DNA of 64,000 bases from Chitinophagales bacterium (GTDB taxonomy: Bacteria; Bacteroidota; Bacteroidia; Chitinophagales; Chitinophagaceae): positions 62,001 through 126,000 of the forward strand of contig JAIXLO010000160.1 of assembly GCA_026931325.1 (NCBI GenBank), given 5' to 3'. Positions 8,238-15,342 of this stretch are shown piece by piece. The position numbers and the translations under genes are program-made. Below the pieces are notes generated by a model. The model did no database searches. It saw only the letters and a program-made list of their open reading frames with translations, and was not told the origin of the DNA. Each line of letters opens with the position of its first letter. Position 1 is the first letter of the stretch.

Positions 8238-8533
8238 ATACATTTTGTATCGACGGCGTGACATTTAAACGTTCACTACAATCAAAATATAATTTTCCAT
8301 TATTTGTACCAACTGATGGTATATTATACTTTCATTTCGATGGAAGTATTTTTAAAATAAAATATATTTATTATACTCATAAAAATTTAAAAATATTTTA
8401 CGAGCCAATATCAGAATTACATAGACAAGGTTACGGACAAATTGTTGTAAAAGATTTAGATTACGATGAATTTATTTCTTCTAATTTAGATTTAATTACA
8501 GATAAAGCAAAGAAAATAAAAGAATTAGAATAA
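8234..8533 (+). CDS. Small orphan protein, tandem family member 3
   Basis: A 99-residue protein. It is a clear paralog of the following gene: both open MN[TS]F-x-ID-x-V-x-F, have a PVxGxLxF strand followed by a short I[FY][KR]I strand, and end in a SSN[LY]DL-x-helix-KIK[ED] segment. Likely a small beta-barrel or PH-like fold; function unknown. Confidence 0.55.
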   Translation: MNTFCIDGVTFKRSLQSKYNFPLFVPTDGILYFHFDGSIFKIKYIYYTHKNLKIFYEPISELHRQGYGQIVVKDLDYDEFISSNLDLITDKAKKIKELE

Positions 8534-8823
8534 TGAATAGTTTTCATATAGATAAAGTAAAATTTTTAAGATTTAAAAAAGATTCAGAACTTACATGGTT
8601 TTATCCAGTAAAAGGGACACTATTTATTTTATATAAAAATTCAATTTATAGAATTGTTTCATTTCGATATTATAATTTTTATAATAAATTTTCTGTAAAA
8701 TTAGAGCCAGAAAAAGGAATGCCTATGTTTGGTCAAGAAATACCTGTTTCTGATATTGAAATGTATTCTTCAAATTATGATTTGTTGAAATCTAAGACAG
8801 CAAAAATAAAAGATATTGGTTAA
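8533..8823 (+). CDS. Small orphan protein, tandem family member 4
   Basis: A 96-residue paralog of 8234-8533 (see there). Its start codon shares the last base of the preceding TAA stop. The beta core GTLFILYKNSIYRIVSF and the tail YDLLKSKTAKIKDIG align with the neighbour. Tandem duplication is the simplest explanation. Confidence 0.55.
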   Translation: MNSFHIDKVKFLRFKKDSELTWFYPVKGTLFILYKNSIYRIVSFRYYNFYNKFSVKLEPEKGMPMFGQEIPVSDIEMYSSNYDLLKSKTAKIKDIG

Positions 8824-8859
8824 GCAAAAATAAAATTTGCAGATATATTGAAATAATGA

Positions 8860-9243
8860 ATGGATATTTATATTTTAGTAAAAAATGAATTCGCTTACTC
8901 AACAATGTTTTCCTTTTGGGATAAATCTTCATATTATTCAATAATAGAAGCTTTTGTTGAAAGAGAAGAAGCAGAAAATAAATCAATGAAATTGACTTTA
9001 AAAAAAGTAAAAGATTCTTTTAAAGATGATAAATATTTTAAATATTACAGATTGTCTTCGTTGGATCAATCATCTATTATTACATTGAAAACAGATTTTA
9101 ATATTAATATTAATGATAGAGAATTTTTATCAAAAAAAGATTTCGACAAGTTACCAGATGAACAAATATTAAAATTATTAAAATTTTTTAATATTGCTTT
9201 TTACTCAGTTAAAGATTGCAAACTACATTCTATATTGGATTAA
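8860..9243 (+). CDS. Hypothetical protein
   Basis: A 127-residue mixed alpha/beta protein with a lysine-rich middle (LTLKKVKDSFKDDKYFKYY) and no family recognised. ATG 8860 is chosen; an out-of-frame ATG lies 4 nt upstream. It is followed 4 bp later by a membrane-protein gene. Confidence 0.45.
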   Translation: MDIYILVKNEFAYSTMFSFWDKSSYYSIIEAFVEREEAENKSMKLTLKKVKDSFKDDKYFKYYRLSSLDQSSIITLKTDFNININDREFLSKKDFDKLPDEQILKLLKFFNIAFYSVKDCKLHSILD

Positions 9244-9247
9244 TATT

Positions 9248-9583
9248 ATGAATTATGCCGTTAAACTTATTTATGTTTTGCTAAGAAGTCTACTTATTAA
9301 ATATTGTTTTGATTGGTTTATTGTAGCAAAATTTAATATTGCTGCACTAACTGGTATTCAAGCTATAGGAATATCATCTTTTTTGTATTTTATGGAAATT
9401 ATAAAACATGATTTTAATGAATTTAAAATGAGCATGGCTCTTATAGATCAAAAATCTACAGAAGAGCAAAAAGAAATATATTCTAGAGAACTTGCAGATA
9501 AAAATCTTTTTGACATAGTTGCTAATTGTCTAAATGTCTTGGCTGGCTTGGCAATTTGCTATATATTGCATCTTTTTATGTAA
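9248..9583 (+). CDS. Small membrane protein, two TM segments
   Basis: A 111-residue protein with hydrophobic spans at about 25-50 (NIAALTGIQAIGISSFLYFMEI) and at the C-terminus (NCLNVLAGLAICYILHLFM), separated by a polar loop. ATG 9248 is preferred over an upstream in-frame start that would overlap the previous gene by 50 nt. A holin or superinfection-exclusion protein would fit the topology, but no sequence evidence decides it. Confidence 0.5.
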   Translation: MNYAVKLIYVLLRSLLIKYCFDWFIVAKFNIAALTGIQAIGISSFLYFMEIIKHDFNEFKMSMALIDQKSTEEQKEIYSRELADKNLFDIVANCLNVLAGLAICYILHLFM

Positions 9584-9584
9584 C

Positions 9585-9833
9585 ATGAATGATATAGATA
9601 ATTTTATTAATTTGAAATATAATAAATATTTAAAAAATAATATTGAAGAGATTATAATAACAAAAAATGATGACGTGATTAAGTTAATCGGGAAACCAAT
9701 TATTTTAGGTCATATTGATAAAGTTAAGCAAGTGTTAAATTATATTAATATTAAAAATTTTAACATAGTTGAAACACAATTTAAAAACTTTGTTTATTGT
9801 GAGATTAATGAGAATTTCTTAAAAGAAAGATAA
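9585..9833 (+). CDS. Hypothetical protein
   Basis: An 82-residue protein. ATG 9585 follows the previous stop by one base and is chosen over an upstream ATG inside the membrane-protein gene. A short alpha/beta pattern (DVIKLIGKPIILGHIDKVKQVLNYI) is visible; nothing is recognised. Confidence 0.45.
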   Translation: MNDIDNFINLKYNKYLKNNIEEIIITKNDDVIKLIGKPIILGHIDKVKQVLNYINIKNFNIVETQFKNFVYCEINENFLKER

Positions 9834-9836
9834 TTT

Positions 9837-10967
9837 ATGATTAGACCTCAAATTGATACTGTTTATGTTAATAAAAAAAGTATTTCTTCTGTTATATTCT
9901 TGAATGTAAAAAAAGCAAATCCGAAAGCTAAATTTATAGAAATTTCTACAAATACGAAAGTTACAAAAGAAGAATATGGTCTTATTTCTTTGTCTTGGAA
10001 AAATAGGGCTAAACAAAAAAATCATACAATTTCCATTCTGCACAGAAATGCAGAATGGAAATTAGATCCGAACGGAAGGTCTACAGATTTTTTGCCAAGT
10101 CAAATGATTCAATCTGGCTGTTTTGGACCAGCATTGTGTGGTTATTGTTATTTAGATAGGCATGGTGTTAATTATTTAAAACTTTATGACGATTGCTATA
10201 AATTTATTGATTTTTGTTCTAATCTAGAAAATAATAAAGAAGAAGCAAGGAGACTTTTTTATAAAGTTAATAATAAAGATCTAGAACAATACAGAGATAA
10301 AAAACATAAGCCATATATTACAATTGATATTGGATGTGATGATCAGATAACAATGTCAAATTTTACATCTAAGTCTGAAAATTATCCAGGTCATATTGTT
10401 GATATTGTAAATCAAGTTAATGATAATACAAAAGAAATAATGCTAAGCTTTGCCAGCAAGGATCATGATTTTGATGATTATGCTCCATATATAAAAAATC
10501 CTGATAGAAATAGAATAAGATTAAGTATTATGCCAGAGGAGCATAGAAAAATACTTGAGCTTAATACTTCTAAAATAGAAGACAGGCTAAAATCTATAAA
10601 TAAACTTGTTGATCTAGGATTTGAAGTTCATATTAATTTGAGTCCAATAGTTGTTACAGATAAATTTGAAGAAGAATATGAACAACTATTTCAACTAATA
10701 AATGATGCTTTGTCTGATAAAGCAAAAGAACAAATGGCATATGAAATTATCTTTGTTACTCATGAAAAAATAGTTGATGAAAATATGAAATCATATATGC
10801 CAAAAGCATTTGATATGATTTGTAATGGTCCAGCAAGGCTTGAGCCAAAATGGAATAAGCCAAATATTTTTTCCTATACCAAGGATAGAAAAAAGTTTCT
10901 AAAAGAAAAAATTAATAGTATGGTTGATAAGTATACTCCTTATGCTAGAATTAGGTATATGTTTTAA
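9837..10967 (+). CDS. Radical SAM enzyme, spore photoproduct lyase-like
   Basis: A 376-residue protein with a cysteine cluster at C95, C101 and C104 in the phrase GCFGPALCGYCYLDRHG. Downstream strands (ITIDIGCDDQ, VHINLSPIVV) and a C-terminal R-I-R-Y pattern resemble the SPL family, which repairs UV-induced thymine lesions with SAM and a 4Fe-4S cluster. The opening RPQIDTVYVNKKS also resembles SPL-family proteins. The cluster is Cx5Cx2C rather than the usual Cx3Cx2C, so the function could differ. It is probably a DNA repair enzyme carried by the phage. Alternative: another radical SAM family of unknown substrate. Confidence 0.65.
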   Translation: MIRPQIDTVYVNKKSISSVIFLNVKKANPKAKFIEISTNTKVTKEEYGLISLSWKNRAKQKNHTISILHRNAEWKLDPNGRSTDFLPSQMIQSGCFGPALCGYCYLDRHGVNYLKLYDDCYKFIDFCSNLENNKEEARRLFYKVNNKDLEQYRDKKHKPYITIDIGCDDQITMSNFTSKSENYPGHIVDIVNQVNDNTKEIMLSFASKDHDFDDYAPYIKNPDRNRIRLSIMPEEHRKILELNTSKIEDRLKSINKLVDLGFEVHINLSPIVVTDKFEEEYEQLFQLINDALSDKAKEQMAYEIIFVTHEKIVDENMKSYMPKAFDMICNGPARLEPKWNKPNIFSYTKDRKKFLKEKINSMVDKYTPYARIRYMF

Positions 10968-11000
10968 ATATATAAATTAGTTGTAATTCAGAATATTCTT

Positions 11001-11366
11001 ATGATTTTTAATTTTCAAACATTTCCAAAAGAGATTAAGCCAAAAGAATATTCTTTTGAATATAATAATATAAAATTTACATTTTTTCCAACCAGCTCAT
11101 ATATAGTTCCGAAAACTAAAGGGTTGTATGGAATAGCATTTTTAGCTAATGCAGTAACATTTATTCAAATTTATAAGATATATACCGGGTATGATAGTAA
11201 AAAAGATTTATATATTCCTATTTATATGAAAATAGGAGAAATAGATACATATAAGACTTCAAAATCTGAAGGTATTATTAATTATGATATCCAATATATT
11301 TTTTATGTATCTGAAGATTATAACGAAATTAAAAATAGATATGATGGAATAATATTGGTGTACTAA
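11001..11366 (+). CDS. Hypothetical protein
   Basis: A 121-residue beta-rich protein with many Tyr, Phe and Ile residues. No motif is recognised. Its stop (TAA) shares a base with the start of the next small gene. Confidence 0.45.
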   Translation: MIFNFQTFPKEIKPKEYSFEYNNIKFTFFPTSSYIVPKTKGLYGIAFLANAVTFIQIYKIYTGYDSKKDLYIPIYMKIGEIDTYKTSKSEGIINYDIQYIFYVSEDYNEIKNRYDGIILVY

Positions 11367-11509
11367 TGAGTAAAATATTGCCAGTTGGTGTTGTTGAAAG
11401 ATTAGTTAACGAATCTTTGGTCGATGAAGTTGAATATACCAATGAACATTTAGCTAGATATTGTGCTGATGTAGCTAAGCGATTGGGTGATGATCCAAAG
11501 ATCAAATAA
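11366..11509 (+). CDS. Small protein (47 aa)
   Basis: ATG 11366 overlaps the previous TAA by one base. The peptide begins MSKILPVGVVERLVNESLVD and ends in GDDPKIK; it looks like a compact helical protein with ordinary coding composition. It is followed 3 nt after its stop by copy 2 of the hairpin element. Confidence 0.5.
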   Translation: MSKILPVGVVERLVNESLVDEVEYTNEHLARYCADVAKRLGDDPKIK

Positions 11510-11512
11510 AAT

Positions 11513-11534
11513 GATGCTGGATCGCATCTAAGTA
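11513..11534 (+). repeat. Conserved hairpin element, copy 2
   Basis: GATG-CTGGATCG-CATC forms a 4-bp stem with an 8-nt loop, followed by TAAGTA. It matches the copies at 3518 and 23646 over about 18 nt. It is intergenic, immediately downstream of the 47-aa gene and about 60 nt before the deaminase gene. Confidence 0.65.
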
Positions 11535-11591
11535 CGTCGCATGTAACAATGTGGCTACAGTCTTTTAAAGTTTTATTGGAACTAATAAACT

Positions 11592-11999
11592 ATGATAGAG
11601 TTTATAAAAATAGCGGCTGAGGCGGCAGTAAAAAAAAATGATGGTAGAACATTTAGAATAGGTGGAATTGCCATTAGATCAGATAATGTAATAGTTTCAG
11701 CTAGTAATGGTCTATCATTTAGTACAAAATATGGCTCTTTTCTTAAAGATATAAGAAGTCATTGTGAGGGACGGCTTATAAGAAAATGCGATCATAAATC
11801 AAGAATATTTCTTGCAAGAGTAAAAAAAGATGGAAGCTTTGGGCTTGCAAAACCTTGCGAATACTGTTCGGTTCTTCTAAAAACAAAAGAAGTTCTAAGA
11901 GTAATTTATACAATAGATAATGATACTTTTGGAATTTGGATTCCTAAAACAAATAAAAACTCAATTCATAAAATAAAAAATGAAACCTATTTATATTGA
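11592..11999 (+). CDS. Cytidine/dCMP deaminase-like zinc enzyme
   Basis: A 135-residue protein with the deaminase signature: H57-C-E59 (zinc ligand and proton-shuttle Glu) and P88-C89-x2-C92 (other two zinc ligands), with the expected strand in between (RIFLARVKKDG). The substrate could be free cytidine, dCMP or a modified base; length and motifs do not decide it. Its tail overlaps the AlkB remnant by 20 nt. Confidence 0.8.
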   Translation: MIEFIKIAAEAAVKKNDGRTFRIGGIAIRSDNVIVSASNGLSFSTKYGSFLKDIRSHCEGRLIRKCDHKSRIFLARVKKDGSFGLAKPCEYCSVLLKTKEVLRVIYTIDNDTFGIWIPKTNKNSIHKIKNETYLY

Positions 12000-12132
12000 A
12001 AATTATATTCAAAAAGATTTATTAGAAAATCTTATGCAATACGATCATTTTCATAAAATACCAAAATCAGACAGAAAACAATTAATTCCAAGAATAAGTT
12101 TAACTTTTAGAAATCTAATACAACATGAATAA
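11980..12132 (+). pseudogene. AlkB-like 2OG-Fe(II) dioxygenase remnant
   Basis: A 50-codon open frame encodes an AlkB-like N-terminal start (MKPIYIENYIQKDLLENL) joined to the C-terminal AlkB signature PRISLTFRNL. In full-length AlkB these segments flank about 130 residues carrying HxD and the distal His iron ligands and the first 2OG contacts. All of that is missing here, so it looks like an internal-deletion relic. It may still be translated: ATG 11980 overlaps the deaminase end, and its own end overlaps the SpoU start by 8 nt. Confidence 0.55.
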
Positions 12133-12703
12133 ACATGATCTGCCTTGGGAAGAAAAAACAAAGACATTTAAACCGGAGCATAGTTCATTTCTTTATAATG
12201 TAATTGATAGATATAAAGAGTTTTCAAAAGAAGAAATTATTGCAGATATGAGGAAAAACGAATTTCCTGCTGCGATACTTATGATAAATCTTGAAGCTGA
12301 TTTTAATATCGCAACAGCATTTCGTTCCGGTAATTTTTTTAATTTTTCAAAACTAATGTATTTTGGAAAGAAGAAAAGAGATAAGAGGGGCGAGGTTGGA
12401 GTTTTTAATTACAGTAATATTCAATATCTAGATTCTATTGATAAAATTAAAGAACTAAAAAATGAATATAGATTTGTTGCCCTAGAAAATAATATAGATA
12501 AAAATCCTACAAATATTTCAAAATATAAATGGGACAAAAAATCTCTTATTGTATTTGGTTCTGAGTCTAGAGGAATAGAAAAAGAGATATTGGATTTGTG
12601 CGACGATTTTATAGAAATTAAAGGTTTTGGTAGTTGTCGTAGCCTTAATGCAAGTACCGCTATAAGTATAGCAATGTTTGATTATATAAATAAATATGAG
12701 TAA
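12125..12703 (+). CDS. SpoU/TrmH-family RNA 2'-O-methyltransferase
   Basis: A 192-residue SPOUT methyltransferase. The three SpoU motifs are present: motif 1 (NIATAFRSGNFF, equivalent to N-x-G-x-x-x-R), motif 2 (LIVFGSESRGIEKEIL) and motif 3 (IEIKGFGSCRSLNASTAISIAMFDY). Length is that of a minimal TrmH/TrmL-like domain. It methylates ribose 2'-OH in tRNA or rRNA, and may protect phage or host tRNA. Its stop overlaps the next zinc-ribbon gene. Confidence 0.85.
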   Translation: MNKHDLPWEEKTKTFKPEHSSFLYNVIDRYKEFSKEEIIADMRKNEFPAAILMINLEADFNIATAFRSGNFFNFSKLMYFGKKKRDKRGEVGVFNYSNIQYLDSIDKIKELKNEYRFVALENNIDKNPTNISKYKWDKKSLIVFGSESRGIEKEILDLCDDFIEIKGFGSCRSLNASTAISIAMFDYINKYE

Positions 12704-13058
12704 AATAGATAGATTTTATTATTGGTTAAATTATTATTTTAAATTAAATAATTGTCCAATATGCAATGATAAATATGAGATTTTTAGGGATTACAATTCT
12801 CGTACAGGACATATATCTCAAAAAAGTTGTCCAAGTGGACATATTTACTTGAGCTTTAATGATAGAGTATCTCAAGATCATATACATATCAATGTAATTG
12901 ATGTATATGTCATGGCTGACAATGCTACACACATATTATATTTACTTGGAGACAGTGATTATATTCTACAGGATGATTGGATGGATTTAATATTTCCAAT
13001 AAATAATAATTTAGAGATGATAAAAGATAAACTACAAAAGCTAATAATTTTAAGCTAA
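12696..13058 (+). CDS. Small zinc-ribbon protein (family member 4)
   Basis: A 120-residue protein with CPIC near residue 20, then a second Cys about 30 residues later (KSCPSGH). The acidic, aromatic beta body and terminal helix are the same as in the dispersed family. It overlaps the SpoU gene by 8 nt and directly precedes the candidate structured RNA. Confidence 0.55.
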   Translation: MSKIDRFYYWLNYYFKLNNCPICNDKYEIFRDYNSRTGHISQKSCPSGHIYLSFNDRVSQDHIHINVIDVYVMADNATHILYLLGDSDYILQDDWMDLIFPINNNLEMIKDKLQKLIILS

Positions 13059-13061
13059 ATT

Positions 13062-13180
13062 TTCCTGGGTGGTTCCAGGTTGCTATAGAGGGTAAAATAG
13101 CCAAAATGCTTGACCAGCATAAACCTCCAGCTTCGGGTCCAAGTGCGAATGAGTGCGGCAAAAAGATCCGCGTAAATATA
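13062..13180 (+). ncRNA. Candidate structured RNA (novel)
   Basis: No gene fits this 120-nt stretch, and it is clearly richer in G and C than its surroundings. A three-way junction can be drawn: P1 AGGTT 13077-13081 with AACCT 13122-13126; P2 GCTAT 13082-13086 with ATAGC 13097-13101; P3 ATGCT 13106-13110 with AGCAT 13116-13120. A competing hairpin, CCTGG 13064-13068 with CCAGG 13075-13079, shares bases with P1, as in a switch. GCGG/CCGC (about 13156-13171) forms another helix. A strong terminator follows. It could be a small RNA or a riboswitch for 13283; it matches no known class I can recall. Confidence 0.5.
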
Positions 13181-13225
13181 TAATAAACTGAAAAGTTTAT
13201 TTAATTTTATAATTATATTTACGAA

Positions 13226-13269
13226 TTCTACGGTAGTAGTCTATGACTACTACCGTAGAAACTTTTTTT
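13226..13269 (+). terminator. Strong Rho-independent terminator
   Basis: A perfect 16-bp inverted repeat, TTCTACGGTAGTAGTC 13226-13241 and its complement 13245-13260, with a 3-nt loop, is followed by ACTTTTTTTT. It ends the transcript carrying the candidate structured RNA and separates it from the gene at 13283. Confidence 0.9.
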
Positions 13270-13282
13270 TAAGGTAAAAACA

Positions 13283-13573
13283 ATGAATATTTTACAAAAT
13301 AATAATTCAAAATATGTTATTAAAGATATTATAGTTGAATTTTGTTCGGATGAATTTTTTTTTGAAATTGAGTCAGAAAAAAATGTATATGAAGTAATAT
13401 TTAATACCGTTGCTATTATAGATAATTTTCATTATTTATATTTGGGCGACGTTATTCCGGATGCACAATTAGCAATTAAAGCATTCGAAAAAATATTCGA
13501 AACTAAGTTGTCAGAAGAAGAAGTTATTGATTTTTATCAAAAAAATGAAAGTATACAGCAAATACAAACTTGA
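13283..13573 (+). CDS. Hypothetical protein
   Basis: A 96-residue acidic protein with a beta-rich first half and a helical C-terminus. It is the first gene after the strong terminator and is preceded by AAGG at a good distance. It overlaps the kinase-fold gene by 29 nt. Unrecognised. Confidence 0.5.
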   Translation: MNILQNNNSKYVIKDIIVEFCSDEFFFEIESEKNVYEVIFNTVAIIDNFHYLYLGDVIPDAQLAIKAFEKIFETKLSEEEVIDFYQKNESIQQIQT

Positions 13574-14117
13574 TTTTAATAAGTATCCAGTAGGTAATTT
13601 TATTGGCGGAAATGCCGACGGAGAAGTTTTTTCTTCTGGAGAAAATGTAATTAAATTTACCGAAATAAAAGATAGTAAAAAAAATGCAAATATTAAATAT
13701 TTTAATAATAAAAAAGCAATAGAATACATTATAGATAATGATATCAAACATTTTTGTAAAATTTATGATTTTGGTCTAGTAAAAGTTTTTGAGAATGATT
13801 ATAGAATAATTTATTTTTATTTGATGGAAAAACTTAATCCATTGTCGGACGATGAGAGAAAAGTTTTCCATTCAACAATTTCTCATGAAGATTTTAATAA
13901 AATAAAAAGCTTTGATGAAAAAAGAATTAATAATATTGTTAATGAGATGAGCCATTTTTTTGATTTTGATAAACAAAAAGTAACTCAATTTATCAATGAA
14001 GTGCAATATTCAAATGTAAAACATTTGGATATTCATCCGAGAAATATTATGAAAGATAATTTTGGTAATTTTAAATTTATAGATTTTGATAGAATACAGA
14101 TAAGGAAGTTAAAATGA
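13545..14117 (+). CDS. Small kinase-fold protein (protein kinase/APH-like)
   Basis: A 190-residue protein from ATG 13545. The N-lobe has a glycine-containing loop and a VIKF strand (residues 35-38) that would supply the ATP-binding lysine. The C-lobe has H160-L-D162-I-H-P-R-N167 (catalytic loop HxDxxxxN) and I179-D-F-D-R (DFD in place of DFG, with metal Asp180). It is shorter than typical kinases (about 250), so the C-lobe is minimal, as in APH/RIO-like families. It may phosphorylate host proteins or a small molecule. A TTG start 18 nt upstream is possible but less likely. Confidence 0.65.
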   Translation: MKVYSKYKLDFNKYPVGNFIGGNADGEVFSSGENVIKFTEIKDSKKNANIKYFNNKKAIEYIIDNDIKHFCKIYDFGLVKVFENDYRIIYFYLMEKLNPLSDDERKVFHSTISHEDFNKIKSFDEKRINNIVNEMSHFFDFDKQKVTQFINEVQYSNVKHLDIHPRNIMKDNFGNFKFIDFDRIQIRKLK

Positions 14118-14359
14118 TAGATCTTACATTGTTAAAAAAATTGGTTGCTGAATTAGAATCACAATTGAGTCTTGCAGATTCATGCAAAGATAATGATAAA
14201 GTTATTCAATATTCAAAAGCTTTAGGTTTATGCGTAGGGATAAATTCTGAATCTTCGCTACTTATGCAAGATATTATGCATCTGTCTGCAAGTGGACAAA
14301 ATACTCAAGAGATGGCAATTCCTCTCACTAATATAAAAAATATAAAAGGTTCAAATTAA
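14114..14359 (+). CDS. Hypothetical helical protein
   Basis: An 81-residue, mostly helical protein (LLKKLVAELESQLSLADSC). Its start overlaps the kinase-like gene stop (ATGA), so it may be its partner. No recognised domain. Confidence 0.45.
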   Translation: MIDLTLLKKLVAELESQLSLADSCKDNDKVIQYSKALGLCVGINSESSLLMQDIMHLSASGQNTQEMAIPLTNIKNIKGSN

Positions 14360-14368
14360 GAAAGGTAA

Positions 14369-14788
14369 ATGATGTCAGTAGATAATTACTTAAATAAGAT
14401 TAAAGGGTATTTAGATTCGGTTGAAAAATTTTTATCAGAGCAAACTACTTTTCCAATTAAAGTAGAAACTGTTATGGCTAAGTTACAAACAGACTTTAAT
14501 TTAAATGCTTATGATAAAAGAAAAGTTGATACAATAGTAAGAATGTTTCTTTCGCAACATGATAAATATGAAATATCTGTTGGCGTTAAAGGTGGTATTA
14601 GACTAAGACAAGAAGACAAGTCTTCAAAATCTTCAAAAATAAAAGAGCAGGTAAAAGAAAATATTGATAAAAAACTAGAATCAATGAAGGCTCAACAAAA
14701 ACCAATTGAAATTTCATCAGATAATGATGATTTTATTGAGCATGACGCTGGAGCTGAAACTGAAACAGATGAAGATTTATTAGATTAA
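14369..14788 (+). CDS. Winged-helix-like protein with acidic tail
   Basis: A 139-residue protein with a good SD (AAGG 14361-14364). Residues 1-85 match the small protein at 4050: a long first helix, a helix-turn-helix-like middle (AKLQTDFNLNAYDKRKVDTI) and a wing ending VGVKGGIRLRQ. An acidic, low-complexity C-terminal tail follows. Probably a DNA-binding regulator with a protein-interaction tail (inference). Confidence 0.5.
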   Translation: MMSVDNYLNKIKGYLDSVEKFLSEQTTFPIKVETVMAKLQTDFNLNAYDKRKVDTIVRMFLSQHDKYEISVGVKGGIRLRQEDKSSKSSKIKEQVKENIDKKLESMKAQQKPIEISSDNDDFIEHDAGAETETDEDLLD

Positions 14789-14795
14789 CATGTGC

Positions 14796-14815
14796 GTATG
14801 TGTGTGTACACATAC
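14796..14815 (+). other. Intercistronic hairpin
   Basis: GTATGTGT 14796-14803 pairs perfectly with ACACATAC 14808-14815 across a GTGT loop. No U-tract follows, so it is more likely an mRNA stability or processing hairpin than a terminator. It lies between the winged-helix gene and a lipoprotein gene. Confidence 0.5.
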
Positions 14816-14832
14816 ATAAATGGATTTAAACC

Positions 14833-15342
14833 ATGAATAGACTAATTTTACTTCTTATGCTTATGACTTCTTGTAATAATAATATAAAGAAAGAAGTTAT
14901 AGTGGAACCAACTCATCCAATAGAGATTATAGAATCTAAGGATATTGAAATTGATGGGAAAGTTTCTTATATAAAACTAAATAATGAATGGGAGTCTTTA
15001 ACTCCGTCAGTAGAGCACAATGATCTTGTAGCTTTGCATCATAGAACAAAAATATTGTTGGTAGTATCATATGAAGACAATGTAGAGTCTTATGATGACT
15101 ATGTTTTGCAAAATCTTAGAATTCTAAGAAGACAAGAAATAACAATTGAAGATTATTCATCTACATATATAAATGATGTAAAATTTTGCTTTACAAGTAC
15201 AAAAAATGATGAGCTTAAAGTTTGGCATTTTTTTGGAGTAAAAGATAATAAAGGATTTACTGTATCTTGTGGAGCAGATAAAGATCAAATTGATCTGGAA
15301 GATCTGTGTAAATATGCGATAGATAATCTAAGGTTTAAATGA
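14833..15342 (+). CDS. Phage-encoded lipoprotein
   Basis: A 169-residue protein with signal peptide MNRLILLLMLMTSC (lipobox Cys14), an asparagine-rich linker and a beta-rich mature domain with one Cys pair (SCGADKDQIDLEDLC). It should be an envelope-anchored protein. The pattern resembles small host lipoproteins more than any phage protein I know; function unknown. It overlaps the exonuclease gene by 4 nt. Confidence 0.6.
   Translation: MNRLILLLMLMTSCNNNIKKEVIVEPTHPIEIIESKDIEIDGKVSYIKLNNEWESLTPSVEHNDLVALHHRTKILLVVSYEDNVESYDDYVLQNLRILRRQEITIEDYSSTYINDVKFCFTSTKNDELKVWHFFGVKDNKGFTVSCGADKDQIDLEDLCKYAIDNLRFK

Noticed and set aside
12925-13161. Minus-strand open frame across the structured RNA region
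   Set aside because: Runs into the zinc-ribbon gene, no ribosome-binding site and no protein-like pattern; the structured RNA explains the region better.
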